Both the position numbers and the translations under genes were made by a program. From the NCBI RefSeq assembly GCF_037893015.1, contig NC_133661.1, positions 189,733,991 to 189,797,990 of the forward strand: a stretch of DNA of 64,000 nucleotides. The letters are read 5' to 3'. Of the stretch, positions 1 to 15,735 are shown in pieces. The notes below the pieces were generated by a model. It did no database searches. It worked only from the letters and a program-made list of their open reading frames with translations, and was not told the DNA's origin. Source of the DNA: Macrotis lagotis. Taxonomy: Eukaryota > Chordata > Mammalia > Peramelemorphia > Peramelidae. Positions within the stretch are counted from its first letter, which is position 1; each line of letters starts with the position of its first letter.

Positions 1-545
1 CAGGGCTCATGGAGATGAAGAGTAGAAATAAGGGTAACTAGTGAAAATATTCACTGATACCTTCCATTGCATCATCACAACAATCAATACAAAAAGTAAA
101 TTGCACCCGAAGTAAACATTACTGTGAATTGCATTCACTTGACAAAATTATGGTCTCAAACTCAGTGAACAAATTTATTGGAATAGACTTCAGCTATTTG
201 TATTATTTCTTTGAACTTTAAAAGTTCTTACTGGTTCAAGAGAGTAGACAAACAAGGTCAGCAGTATGTAGGGGATAATATCCAGGCAGACTATCTTGTA
301 GTATTGGATATCTAAGAATGTTTGTTTTCAGCTTGTCAATCTATTTGGCGCTTTGGAAGAAGGTTTTAATCATATCCTGGTTTGGGGCCAGTTAAATTCT
401 ATCATTGTCAATCTAGCTTGGGCTACTATTCTGGGTATATTTATAAGGCTGGAAATGCAGAAAGTGATTATTTCAGGATACAGAGAAAGGAGACATATGT
501 TTTATGGATACATTTTTGTTAGACATTAATGATGATGATATCTAG
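1..545. other. No recognisable feature
   Basis: AT-rich sequence with no convincing coding frame and no repeat I can name. It is probably old, decayed intergenic DNA. Confidence 0.4.
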
Positions 546-775
546 ATAGTATTTATATAGTGGTTTAAAGTGTGCAATATTCTCTATACATCTTATCTCA
601 TTTTTCCTCATAGGAGCCCTGGGAAGAAGGTTCTATTTTTATCTCCCTTATTTAGGTTAGTTAATTGAAACTCAGATGTTAGGTGGCTTATCCAGGGATA
701 TACATCTAAGCAACTGAAAGTCTGAACTCAGGTCTTCTTGAATCCTAGTATAATGTTTTGTCTACCATGCCATCC
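546..775 (-). repeat. MIR/THER1-like SINE relic
   Basis: Read on the minus strand this follows the MIR layout: a tail with a temporal run of degraded matches to the ATCTCATTT and GAAACTCAGA boxes, then a decayed CACACAGCTA-like box and a GAACTCAGGTCTTCTTGA-like box. MIRs are old therian tRNA-derived SINEs. Divergence is high, so the edges are approximate. Confidence 0.6.
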
Positions 776-1779
776 ACATGATAGTAACTTTGGTAGCTGA
801 ATAGGTTTATTTATTTTTGCCCTGTTCCTCTTTTGAGGCAATGATTCTCGTGTTCCTTTATAAATTGAGAATCTTAGTTGCTGTAATGACCTCTTTTTTA
901 ATGTAGGTGAGGATTCCAATATTATAAGTTTTAAGATGAATAGCAAACTGAATGGTAGTAGTGGAGTCCTAGAAAAGAAAGAGTTTTGATAGTTATATAG
1001 GATTGATATGTCATTGATTTTGGGTTAAGTGACTCAAGGAGTTTTTTTAGGATGGAAGACTAGTAGAAGGGGAGAAAAAAATAGGTAATTTTTTAACCTC
1101 TGAATTTGGGATTCATTGATTTGGATATTCACTAAAACCAACATTTTTCTCATTGGACACAGAAAAATCATTATTTTATCTTACTGGTGTACTAAAAATA
1201 GTTAAAAGTACCTTGTATAATTAAGAATAAAATAACCAATCAAAAAGAATTTATTGGAATTCTTGTTGAACAACAAATTTATGCATGTGATATTGAGTAA
1301 TTACTATTCTTACTTTGACTTTACACTTTGATAAGGGTTCAAGAGCTAAAGTATTAGGAACCTTGGCCATAATTGTAGCAGCTTCTACTCTGTGAAAGTT
1401 CACCTTCAAGTGTGAATTCAAATCACCATAGAAAGGGATTTAAGCAATTTTCCCCTCTCTCTTCCTCTCCCTCTCCCCTTGACAGAAAGCAAACTGATAT
1501 AGGCTCAAGGACTATCTTGTCACCACTTTGGAAGCCATGGAAGTTGAAGAAAAAAATAGTTAGAATAGGTAGAATGAGTTTTGGTTCCGCTTATGTTCCA
1601 AGTAATATATTCTAATTTTGTATATATCTTATTGTTCTTATTTGAGTATTAAATTCATGAAATATTGAGCTACATTTCAGTATATATTTTTCTCTACTTA
1701 AAAGAGAGACAGAGAACCAGTTGTATGTTTATTTGAATCCCACCTCCCAATACATTGATAGAAAGATGATTGTTTGACT
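776..1779. other. No recognisable feature
   Basis: No conserved ORF and no repeat that I can identify. A 67-codon frame at 1412-1615 is low complexity and does not resemble a known domain. Confidence 0.4.
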
Positions 1780-1892
1780 TTCATTCTCAAAAAGGACCAA
1801 TGACATCAGGAGGTTAATATCTTGATCAGTAAGTGAGTTGGAGTTAAGTGAGTCAGCACTCCTTCAGATTCATTGGAGTCCATTGGCAAGAC
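1780..1892 (+). repeat. Unclassified dispersed repeat fragment
   Basis: It begins with a TCTCAAAAAGGACCAATGAC-like box and ends at a CATTGGCAAGAC-like box, directly abutting L1 ORF2 sequence. The wording resembles a dispersed marsupial repeat I recall but cannot name, and there is no second clear copy in this window. The join with L1 at 1893 is abrupt: the L1 3' end is replaced by this sequence. Confidence 0.35.
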
Positions 1893-3745
1893 ATAGATTG
1901 CTTTGATCTCCTTGTCTGTAAATTGCCTTTGCATATCCTTTGACCATTTGTCAATTGGGGAATGGCTTTTTGTTTTGAAAATATGATTCAGTTCTCTGTA
2001 TATTTTAGAAATAAGTCCTTTGTCAGAATCATTAGTTGTAAAGATTGTTTCCCAATTTACTACATTTCTTTTGATCTTGGTTACAGTGGATTTATCTGTG
2101 CAAAAGCTTTTTAATTTAATGTAATCAAAATCATCTAGTTTGTTTTTGATGTTCTCCATCTCTTCCTTAGTCATAAACTGCTCCCCTTTCTATAGATGTG
2201 ACAGGTAAACTAGTCAATGATCTTCTGATTTGCATATAGGATTGTTTATTATGTCTAAATCCTGTAACCATTAGGATCTTATCTTTATAAAGGGTGTGAA
2301 GTGTTGGTCTAATCTAAGTTTCTTCCATACTAACTTCCAATTCACTGAACAGTTTTTATCAAAGAGAGTTTTTTATACCAATAGCTGGACTATTTAGTTT
2401 TATCAAACAGCAGATTACTAAATCATTTCCTGCTGTTGCTCCCAGTCTATTCCACTAGTCCAACACTCTATTTCTTATCCAATACCAAACAGTTTTGATG
2501 ACTGATGCTTTATAATATAAATTTAGATCAGGTAGGGCTAAGCCCACTTCTTTTGCATTTTTTTTTCTTTAAATCCTTGGCAATTCTTGACTTTTTATTT
2601 CTCCATATGAATTTACTTACAACTTTTCCTAACTCATTAAAGTAATTGTTTTGGAATTTTGATTGGTAGGGCACTAAACAGGTAGTATAGTTGTGGTAGA
2701 ATTCTGATTTTTATTATAGCAGCTCTACCTATCCATGAGCAGTTGATATTTGCCCAGTTATTTAAATCTGATTTAATTTGTGTGAAAAGTGTTTTATAAA
2801 TGTTTTCAAAAAGTTTATGAGGCTGTCTTGGCAAATAGACTCCCAGGTATTTTGTATTGTCTGAGGTTCCTTTGAATGGGATTTCTCTTTCTAGCTCTAC
2901 CTGCTGTATCTTGCTAAACATATATAGAAAATTTGAAAAATCATGAGGGTTTATTTTATAACTTGCAAATGTGCTAAAATTGCTAATTGTCTCCAGTTCT
3001 TGTTTGGATGATTTGTAGGGATTCTCTCGGTAGACCATCATGTCATCTGCAAAGAGTGAGAGTTTTGTCTCTTCCTTCCCAATTAAAATTCCTTCAGTTT
3101 CTTCTTCTTCTCTAATTGCTGAAGTTAACATTTCTAATATGATATTGAATAGTAGTGGTGATAAGGGCACCCTTGTTTGACCCTTGATCTTATTGGAAAT
3201 GCCTCTAGCCTCTCCACATTAAATACAATGGATGTTGATGGTTTCAGAGAGATAATGCTAATTACTCTAATGAACAGTCCATTTTTTCCTACACTCTCTA
3301 GTGTTTTTAATAGGAATGGGAGCTGTATTTTGTCAAAAGCTTTTTGAGCCTCTATTGATATGATCATATAATTTCTGATAGGTTTGTTGTTGATATAATT
3401 GAGTATACTAACAGTTTTCCTAATATTGAATCAACCCTGCATTCCTGGGATCAATCCTTCTTGAGCATAATGTATTATCCCACTGATAACTTGTTGTAAT
3501 CATTTTGCTAAGATTTCATTCAAGCTTTTTGCATCTATATTCATTAGGGAGATAGGTCTATCATTTTCTTTCTCTGCTTTAACTCTACCTGGATTAGGTA
3601 TCAGCCCCATATTAGTTTCATACAAAAAGTTAGTCAGACTTCCATCTTCTCCTCTTTTTCCAAAGAGTTTATATAGATTTGGAACCAATTGTTCCTTAAA
3701 CATTTGGTAGAATTCACTTGTGAATCCATCAGGCCCTAGAGATTT
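1893..3745 (-). mobile_element. L1 fragment A (ORF2 reverse transcriptase to C-terminal part)
   Basis: Minus-strand frames encode L1 ORF2 pieces. The reverse transcriptase palm is at 2637-3170 with the catalytic FADDM box. An upstream palm piece (KAFDK... RVKQGCP) lies at 3134-3367, and a C-terminal segment at 1806-2174. The same stretch is found again in the neighbouring L1 at about 4690-6555, so this is a second partial copy in the same orientation. It is 5' truncated exactly where the next L1's 3' end begins, lacks a 3' UTR, and is broken by frameshifts. Not functional. Confidence 0.85.
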
Positions 3746-4129
3746 TTTCTTTTTTTTTCTTTTATTTTTATTAAAGATATTATTTGAGTTTTACAATTTT
3801 CCCCTCAATCTTGCTTCTCTCCCCCTACCCCCACCCCATGGAAAACACTCGGTCATTCTTTACATTGTTTCCATGTTGTACCTTGATCCAAATTTGGTGT
3901 GATGAGAGAGAAATAATATCCTTAAAGAAGAGAAGAGAAGTCTACGAGGTAACAAGATCATACAATAAGATATCTTTTTTTTTCCTAAATTAAAGGGAAT
4001 AGTCCTTGAACTTTGTTCAAACTACACAGCTACTTATCCAGATACAGATGGCACTCTCCTTTGCAGACAGCCCAAAATTGTTCCCGATTGTTGCACTGAT
4101 GGAATGAGCAAGTCCTTCAAGTTTGTACA

Positions 4130-7980
<3,851 letters not shown>

Positions 7981-8094
7981 CTCCATGCTATCTTCCCTCT
8001 GTTTGTATTTTTCCCCATTCCCCCCTTTATCCATATTCCCCAGTATTTTGTTTCTGAATACCACCCCCTTCAGTGTGTTTACTCTCCTATATCA

Positions 8095-8216
8095 CACACT
8101 CCCCTTTCTTGCCCCTTTCCCTTTGCCCTTTCCCTTTCCCTTCCCTTCCTTTTGTTATTTTCCCTTTTCCCCCCACTCCCCTTCCCTTTCTCCATCTCCC
8201 CTTTTCCCCTTTTAAT
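8095..8216 (-). repeat. L1-B inter-ORF polypurine tract
   Basis: On the plus strand this is almost all C and T (repeated CCCTTT blocks), so the L1 RNA strand is purine-rich. The sibling L1 has a matching tract at about 45780-45892, so it is a family feature and not a random satellite. Confidence 0.75.
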
Positions 8217-8689
8217 ACTTGAAACATTAGATGTTTTATATGTTAACTGAGTATGTGTAGGTTGACTTTAAGCCAAGTCTGATGAGAATGAGATTCAGGT
8301 GTTTCTCATCTGCTCCCTTCTTCCCCTCTATTGCCATAGGTTTTTTGTACCTCTTAGTGTAATGAGATTTACCCCATTCAATCCCCTCCTTCCCCCTGTC
8401 TCTTTCCTGTCCCCCTATTTATGGAGGTAGTGTTTTTTAGATCATTCTATCTAATTCATAGAAAATTCTGAGTGTCTGTCCCTTCTAGTTCAGTATAATC
8501 GATCGAAGAGAGTCAAAATTCCTGAGTTATTAGTCCCAAGTCAGGTTAAAGTCAGTTACATCTCTTTAGGTAGCAATCTCATGGATAGGTCATGATTGTC
8601 CATCATGTCTGGCTATGTATATTCTCTCTGTTAGAGTTACATTTCTCAAGATTTATGAGAATCTTTATCCCCCATGCTGGGATATATCC

Positions 8690-9885
8690 AGTCTCAACTT
8701 ATTGTTTTTTTCTTTTACTGCCCCCCCCTTTTTCTTTTACCTTTTCATGTGTCTCTTGAACCTCCTGTTTGATGTACAAATTTTTTATCTAGCTCTGGTC
8801 TTTTCATCAGGAATTTTTGGAATTCTTCTTTCATTAAATTTCCATTTATTCCCCTGGAAGAGAAGGTTCAGCTTTGCAGGATAGTATATTATTGGCTGCA
8901 TTCCAAGCTCCCTTGCTCTTTGAAATATCTCTTTCCAGGCTCTTGGATCCCTTAATGTTGATGCAGCCAGGTCCTGCTTAATCCTTATTGTGGCTCCTTG
9001 ATATTTAAATTGTTTCTTTCTTACTGCTTTCAGATTTTTCTCTTTTATCTGATAGTTCTGGAATTTGGTCACAACATTCCTTGTGTTTTCATTTTAGGAT
9101 ATTTTTCTGGAGGGGATTGATGCATTCTTTCAATAACTATTTTCCCCTCTGGTTTCATGATATCAGGGCAATTTTCCATCACTACATCCTGTAATATTAA
9201 GTCCAGGCTTTTTTTTTTTCTCTTCAATGTTTTCAGGAAGTCCAATAATTCTCATGTTGCCCCTCCTGAACCTAATCTTGAGGTTAGTGGTTTTGTTGAT
9301 GAGGTGTTTTACATTTTCTTCTGCTTTTTTCTTTTTTTTTAATTTTGTTTAACATGCTTTTTGCTGTCTCATGAAGTTATTAGTTTCTGAAGACTCCATT
9401 CTTATTTTTTTATTGAGGAGTTTTCTTCATTAACCTCTTACAACTTCTTTTCCAAATGGTCAATTCTGCTTTTGAAAGAGCTTTACATTTGATCAACTGA
9501 GGTTTTGAGAGAATTATTTTCTTTTTTCTTTTTCTCGGTTGAGAATCTGAGAGAATTACTCGCATTTTGTATTTTTCCAATTAATGATCTGAGAGATTTA
9601 TTCTCAGTTTTTATTTGTCCAATTGAGGATCTCAGCGATTTATTCTCATTTTGTATTTGACCAATTGCATTTTCTAAGGATTTGTTTTTGTTTTTGCACG
9701 GCATTAATTGTCTCTCTCAAATTTTCCAGTTGATTTTTAAACTCCTACCTTATTTCTTCAAGGAAGTCTTTCTGTGCTGGAGACCAGATCATAGTCTCTT
9801 CAGAGGTTCTAGGTCTCTCTGAGCTAGAGTCTTTTCCTTCCAAGAATTTTTCTATGGATCCACCTTTCTGCTGACCCTTCTTCAT
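8690..9885 (-). pseudogene. L1-B ORF1 (RNA-binding coiled-coil protein), broken
   Basis: ORF1p coats L1 RNA as a trimer. The chosen start at 9885 begins MKKGQQKG, identical to the ORF1 start of the sibling L1 at 47434. A coiled coil with repeated NKSLR-type heptads lies at 9483-9704. The C-terminal RNA-binding part lies at 8785-9072 and contains DLAASTLRDPRAWKEIF and a LLFQGNKW box. Premature stops separate these parts. The 3' limit is approximate. Confidence 0.8.
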
Positions 9886-10790
9886 TTTGCTAAGCCCTTG
9901 AGTTGGGGAGGGGCTGGTTCACAGGTGTTTGGTGTTGGTATAGCTAGATGCTTTACTCACTTAGTGCATTTTCTCTGGATGGCCAGTAGGAGGTGCTGGT
10001 TGCTTTCTCTGGAATGTCTGTGTCCTTGATTGAGGCCTTTTCCCTTAGCTTGAAGGGAGGGGTTGAAGTTATTGAATCTTTTTGACTTCATTCAATGGTG
10101 GGCTTTACCCTGCCTTGAGGTCATCCCTCTCCCTATTGTCAGCTGGGCTGGTTCTTCTGCTCACACACCTGTGCCTGAGGCAGAAGTAGTCTGTAATTAC
10201 TTGTTCTGGGAAGAGGCCTCAATTGCAATGGAAGCTGGCATCAGAGTTCCTCAGACCAGAGGAGCCCAGGGATGGTGTCTGCAGCTCTGCAGCACTGGAA
10301 CTCTCCCCGCAGCTCTGTTAGCAAGCTTGGGCAAGTCTGGGCAGGTTAGTCTGGCCACAGAGGGCAGATCAGCCCTGGATCAGACAGATTAGCCATGGAA
10401 TTGGAACCGGGGAGTGAGAGGACCCAAGAGACTGACCTGCTGGAGTCTAGCAGTGGGACTAGACTGCGGGGACTTGAATCAGGTAGGGGGCAGAGGCACT
10501 GGTGTTGGTGCTGACCCTCTGGAGAGTTGATTCTTGACTGTAATCTAAGCCTTTTTGCCTTCTGGATTATTATATACCAAATTTTTTAGATCCTTTAATG
10601 TTAAAACTTGTATTCTTCTGTCTGTAGCTCTACAATGCTTGAATCCTGAGGTAGATGTTCTTTCTCCTGGCTTTTCTTTCTGGGTTTTGTGGGTGGGATT
10701 TCTGTTAGGAGGTTTGTTTAATATCATAGATGGGGAAAGATCAGGAGACTTTAGAACTGTGCCTGTCTTTTCTCTGCCATCTTGGCTGGA
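9886..10790 (-). promoter_or_regulatory. L1-B 5' UTR
   Basis: GC-richer sequence between the ORF1 start and the GCCAAGATGGC-like L1 head. In L1s this region carries the internal RNA polymerase II promoter (family knowledge; no specific factor site was verified). Its antisense strand gives a 109-codon open frame at 10063-10392 that I do not consider a gene. Confidence 0.65.
10520..10645 (-). repeat. ORF1-like module inside the L1-B 5' UTR
   Basis: This stretch matches ORF1 C-terminal DNA of the HAL1-like elements: the plus-strand words CTTTTGCCTTCTGGA, TTTTAGATCCTTTAATGTTA and CTACAATGCTTGAAT line up with 13736-13830 and with about 40995-41090. The corresponding place in the sibling L1 5' UTR (about 48090) does not carry it. 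Confidence 0.55.
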
Positions 10791-10829
10791 ACTGTCTATC
10801 TCTTACTGTGAGAAGTTTGATAAAGAGCA

Positions 10830-11050
10830 GGTGATCTATAGACATAGAATTATGGAATAACAAAGTTAGAACTGGTTTCTTATATTTCTATAATTCAACC
10901 TCTCTTATTTTAAAATTGAGGGATTTGAACTTCAGAGATGATAAATAACTTTCTTTGGATCACATTGGTATTCATTAACAGTGCTAGAACCTAAACCCAC
11001 TTCCTCTAATTTGAAATTTAATGCCTTTTCCCCTAAAACAGGTTGTGCTC
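10830..11050 (-). repeat. Old therian SINE relic
   Basis: Minus orientation of a MIR-type or similar tail: ATTTTAAAATTGAGGGATTTGAACTTCAG is a decayed form of the common plus-strand pattern with a gaggaaactgag box, followed by a decayed cacac box and AGAACCTAAACCCA. Highly diverged; family uncertain. Confidence 0.45.
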
Positions 11051-11379
11051 TAGTAGAATTTGGGAAAGTATGATAGAAAAACTGAGGCTATAATAATAGG
11101 CATCCTTGAATGTCCAGGGACAACAAAAGATGAATAGAGTAATTGGAGATAGGGTGAGAAGCAGGGAAGATCAGAAAAAAATGGTCATATCAAAGAAAAA
11201 ATTCTGCTTTGGAATTTGTCATGAGCTGGTTTTTATCTTAGTAGCCAAAATCGCTTCTCTGTTCTCAACTGTATCATACTACTTCCAGTACTGTTGGGAG
11301 TATATTAATTGGGTTTGAAATAAAACTGAAAAGATCTAGAGAGTAGCAGAATCTTCAAGAACTCTGTATTTGAACTCAC

Positions 11380-11560
11380 TTGACCTGTGTACAATTTCTT
11401 CATCTGTAATGTGCTAAGTGATTTTAATCATTTAACTTTGCCAGATCTTAGCTTCCTCATCTATAAAATTATATGGTCAGTTTTGATTATCTATAATTTT
11501 CTTAACAGTTCTAAAACTTTTATTGTATGATTTTATAAACTTATTCACAAATCTGATGAT
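11380..11560 (+). repeat. MIR-like SINE relic
   Basis: Contains CTTAGCTTCCTCATCTATAA and a following TTTTCTTAACAGTTCTAAAA box, a recognisable therian SINE tail on the plus strand. Edges are approximate. Confidence 0.5.
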
Positions 11561-11984
11561 ATTTTATCAGGAATTGAATGGCCTCAAATCAGTATCAGGC
11601 TATATGATTGATTTTGTAGATTTGATTCAAAAGGTGATTGCAGATGACTGATGAAGATTTTTTGCTGTATACAATTCTAAGGAGTTCTCATGGCATAACA
11701 GATAGCAAGAAAAAGAGTGGCAGAAAATCCCATAGATAGGAAATAAAAGTCCAGAAAACTGGGAAGTGAATAAGGTCACAGAGCTAGAAAATTTAGGAAC
11801 CTGATATGAATACCGGTATTACAAATTACGTTGGATGCCTATTGAGAAAGTAAATATTGAAATTTAGAATTCAGATCCCTAGTTCCAGTCCAGTGTTCAC
11901 TTTATCACATTCCAACATTAATATTCTATACTCATCGATTTATTTCTGGAACAAATTTCCCTTTTTAAAAAAGAATATTTTGTT

Positions 11985-12345
11985 TGAAAGTAGAACCAAG
12001 ATAGTGGAGTAAAGTCAGTGGCTAACCTAAGCTCTCTTCCAAACCCTTCCTAATACCTTTAAATACTGACGCTAAACAAATTCTAGAGTGACAGAACACA
12101 GAAAAGTCAGAGTGAAATGATTTTCCAGCAACATTGAGCACAACCTCTTAGGGAAAAAAGTAGACATTCAAGGAAATAGGTGACTTTCATACTTTCCTGA
12201 TGAAAAGGCCAGAACTTAACAGAAAATTCTTCAAGAGAAGAATAAAAAGGTAAACAGAAAACGAAATCATAAGGGACTTAATAACGTTTAGCTGGTTATA
12301 TTCTTACATGGGAAGATGATCTTCTTAATTAATTAAAACTTCTAC
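11985..12345 (+). mobile_element. HAL1-like LINE fragment (head plus tail)
   Basis: It begins with an AACCAAGATAGTGGAG-like LINE head (about 11995) and, after roughly 200 bp, jumps to tail sequence (AAAAAGGTAAACAGAAAACG, TACATGGGAAGATGATCTTCTT) that resembles 34575-34650. ORF1 in between is missing, so this is an internally deleted copy. Confidence 0.5.
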
Positions 12346-12349
12346 TTTA

Positions 12350-12510
12350 TTTATTTTTGTTTGTTTGATTTTTGCAAGGCAATGGGGTTAAGTGGCTTGC
12401 CCAAGGCCACACAGCTAGCTAATTATTAAGTGTCTGAGGCTGGATTTGAACTCAGGTACTCCTGACTCCAGGGCCAGTGCTCTAGCCACTCTACCACCTA
12501 GCTGCCCCCA
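12350..12510 (-). repeat. WSINE-type tRNA-derived SINE
   Basis: A near-consensus reverse copy: poly-T side and GCAAGGCAATGGGGTTAAG, then CCCAAGGCCACACAGCTAG, AATTATTAAGTGTCTGAGG, GGATTTGAACTCAGGTACTC and the ACCACCTAGCTGCCCC head. It sits in LINE tail sequence. Confidence 0.92.
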
Positions 12511-12587
12511 AACTTCTACTTTATTAATCACATAAAAAGAGTTTTTATATTGATATATATATATCCACCCCCATACCCACATATCTA

Positions 12588-12710
12588 TGGAGAGACAGAG
12601 ACAGACAGACAGACAGACAGACAGAGACAGACAGAGACAGAGATGCAGAGAGAGCCAAAGAGAGAGAGACAGAGACAGAGACGGAGGCAGAGACAGAGAC
12701 AGAGACAGAG

Positions 12711-12781
<71 letters not shown>

Positions 12782-12828
12782 CAGAAACAGAGATACAGGA
12801 AGAGAGTGAGAGAAAGAGAGAACTTGTG
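12588..12828 (+). repeat. (GACA/GAGA)n polypurine satellite
   Basis: About 240 bp of interleaved GACA, GAGACA and GA repeats, almost pure purine on the plus strand. It gives long open frames of Glu/Arg/Gln/Thr in several phases, none of which is a gene. Tracts like this can form triplex DNA (general knowledge). Confidence 0.95.
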
Positions 12829-12839
12829 AGTTGAATATG

Positions 12840-14345
12840 AAGGGACTCTACCTTAAAAATAAAATTAAGGTTTGAGAGAGGAATATTCTAGAAGAAAGAG
12901 AAAGAGAGAAGTAAAAATCACATAAAAGAGGCAAGAAAATATTTTACACTGATGGGGAAGAGGAGTTAGTGGTGCAGAATAAGTGAACCTTATTCAGTTC
13001 AGAATTGACTCGAAGAGGGAACAATATGCACTTCCAATTTTATATAGAAATCAATTTTTACTCCATAATCAAATAATAGTGGAAGGGGTTCAGATAAGAA
13101 GCATTTGAGGAGGGAAGGTAGATTGTAGAGGGAAACACTTTTGAGGAGGGAAACCATAAAGAAGAGAGATAATAAACAGGGGGAGAAATAGAATAGAGGA
13201 AAAGGTTGATATTGATACTATGAAAAGAATTTGAATCAAATTTCTCTTTAAAAGGTCTCATTTCTCAAACACATAGAGAACTGAATCAAATTTGTGAAAA
13301 AAGAAGAGCTGTTTCTCAAATGATAAATGGTCAAAAGATATGAACAATTTTCAGATGAAGAAATCAAAGCTACCCATTGCCATAAGAAAAAAATACTCTA
13401 ATAGAGAAATTCAAAATATAAAAATATTAAACTAATATCATCTTCCTTTTAGATTTACTAATGGGACAGAAAGGGAAAGTGACAAATGTTGAATGGGGAA
13501 TGGAAAATATGAGGCATTTATTCATTGGTGGAGTTGTGAACTTGTTCAACCATTCTGTACAGCAATTAGGAACTATAACCAAAAGAAAACAAAATCATAT
13601 CTACCCTTTGACTTAGCAGCACCACTACTAAATCTATATCCCAAAAGAGATAAAAAAAACAAAAGAAAAAAGGATCTATAGGTGGAAAATATTTATAGTA
13701 CCTCTTTTTTTGGTGACAAAGAATTGGAAATTGCCCTTTGGCCTTCTGGAATATTATATTCCAAGTTCTCTGATCCTTTAATGCTAAATCTCATGTTATC
13801 CTGCCTGTGGCTCTAAAATACTTGAATTATTTCTTTCTACCTAAGTGAAATATTTTCTCCTTGATCTCAGTTGAGGCATGACTGAATAAATTTTATTATG
13901 TGATTATGATGGATTATGATTCTTCTTCTAAGAAATGAGAAGTAGATTGCTCTCAGAATAATAAGAACAGACTTACATGAGCTGATGCAAAGTAAAATGC
14001 ACTGCATTCAAAGTAACAGTAATATTATAAGTTGATCAACTCTGAATTATTTAACTATTCTCAGCAATACAATGATCTGAATACAGATTGAAGAATAATT
14101 TTTTAAATACTTTGGGGTTTTTTATTTTGGTCTATATTTTCTTTTACAACATGACAATCATGGAAATGCTTTGCACGACTACATATATATTTAGCTAACA
14201 TTGAATTGTTTGCCTTCTCAATGAAGGGGGTTAGTTTGGGAGGATGGGAGAGAATGGAAATAAAAGTTTTAAAAATGAATGTCAAAATTTGATTTTACAT
14301 GTAACTGAGGGAAATTAAATTCTGTACCAACTGTAAAAAAGAAAA
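12840..14345 (+). mobile_element. L1/HAL1-type LINE 3' half H
   Basis: Plus-strand LINE tail. A purine-rich stretch at 12840-13260 is followed by ORF2 C-terminal sequence. The frame 13493-13681 contains IHWWSCELVQPFCTAI, the L1 ORF2 Cys/Trp-rich end. The 3' UTR follows, with the ACAACATGACAATCATGGAAATG box near 14146 and an A-rich end near 14345. The jump from inter-ORF-like sequence to the ORF2 end suggests an internally shortened element. It is interrupted at 13736-13868. Confidence 0.7.
13736..13868 (-). repeat. ORF1-like fragment nested in LINE H
   Basis: GGCCTTCTGGAATATTATAT, CTCTGATCCTTTAATGCTAA and TACTTGAATTATTTCTTTCT match the minus-strand ORF1 region of HAL1-like elements (about 40995-41140). 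The surrounding L1 3' UTR resumes after it. Confidence 0.6.
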
Positions 14346-14539
14346 AAAGTTTGTAGATAACTATCATTTATTTCAAAATCAGTTCTGATTAAATCACATA
14401 ACCCAATCAATATTTCCTATAATCTTAAAAAATATTTTAGTAACAACTGCCTGAGTGACTACATATGACTATGTATTTCACATTCATTACTCACGCCTCT
14501 GAACTCCAACTGACCAAAAAGAGAGAGAGGAAGATTTTT

Positions 14540-14850
14540 TTTATTTCCTCACTTGGAGCTGAGCTAGTCTTCATACTAATGTTTGGCATCATTTGCTATA
14601 CTTTTATATTATATTATATTATTTTAGTTAATGTGTACATTATTCCATTTCTTTCACTCATTTCCAGTATTGTCTTCCATTCCATTCCATTTTTGTTTCA
14701 ATCAGTTCATCATGTTCATTGCTTCTTATAGCACAATAATACTTTATTACATTTATATGTAATAATTTCATCAGCTGTTCCCCAATCTATGGATACTTAT
14801 TTTCTTTCCAGTTCTTTATTACCGCAAAATGAGGTGCTTTCAATGATTCG
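14540..14850 (-). mobile_element. L1 3' UTR fragment
   Basis: Reverse copy of an L1 3' end: TTCTTATAGCACAATAATAC, TTCCCCAATCTATGGATACT and TTCCAGTTCTTTATTACCGC are diverged forms of the boxes seen near 4240-4350. 5' truncated, no ORF. Confidence 0.6.
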
Positions 14851-15059
14851 ATGTCATTGAAAGATGAGACGTGTCATTATCTTTTAAATGGACAAAAATA
14901 TCTTTTTAACATGAATTTAAATTTATTTAAATAAAGTTATATGACATAATTTTAAAAGTTTATTACTTTTCTCCTATTTACCTAGATTTGTAATCTAGTT
15001 GTTATCCTTAAATCTTAACTTTGCTCTCTCTTCACATAAGTTAATTTCTAAATGTTATT

Positions 15060-15735
15060 TCTACTTCTGAAGCATCTTATGTGCCACTCTCCTTATCTCT
15101 CTTCTAATGTAAACATCACTCTAGCAGAGGTCCTCATCACCTCACTCTTGGACTGTTGTGTCTCCAGTGTAGTCCATCTTCAACTAATCTCCCAAATTGA
15201 TCATTACATGCAAATGTGGCCATGTTACATCTTTCCCATCCCATTCAGTCAACTCCAGCTGATCTGTGTTGTCTCCAGGATCAAATAGAAAATCTTCTAT
15301 TGTATATAAGAAGCAGTCTTCCCCTCCCATAATATCAGCCCTTTCTACCCTTCCAATCTACTTATATTTCCCATCTAACCTGTAATGCTGGCCTCCTTGC
15401 AGGTTCTTGCACAAGACATTACATCTTTTGATTCTAAACTTCTTCATTTGTTTTCCTTTATTCTGGAAATTCTCTGTCTGCTCTTCTCTGCTTTCTGGTT
15501 TCCCTGGTATTCTTCAAGTCTCAGCTAAAGTCCCATTATCTGTAAGAAATGTTTTGGGATTTTCTTTAATAAATTCTCTCTGAAATTTTCCCCAGATTAT
15601 TCTCTATGTTTTGTTTCTATGTAGTTTTCCTATTAGAATGCAAGATTCTTTAAAGCAAGGAATGACTTTTATCTTTTGTTGTATTCCCAGTGTTTATGAT
15701 AGTAGTCCCCATGTCCAGAATGAAGCAGGTTGACT
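15060..15735 (+). repeat. L2 LINE 3' end relic
   Basis: Follows the L2 3' UTR order: TGGCCTCCTTGCAGGTTCTTG, then TATTCTTCAAGTCTCAGCTAAAG, then TATTAGAATGCAAGATTCTTTAAAGC, then GTATTCCCAGTGTTTATGAT. L2 is an ancient mammalian LINE. The copy is non-coding here. Confidence 0.7.

Noticed and set aside
10063..10392. 109-codon plus-strand frame
   Set aside because: Antisense to the L1-B 5' UTR; open because the region is GC-richer. No domain.
12550..12834. 80- and 94-codon Arg/Glu/Gln/Thr-rich open frames
   Set aside because: Translation of a GACA/GAGA satellite; purine repeats lack stops in several phases.
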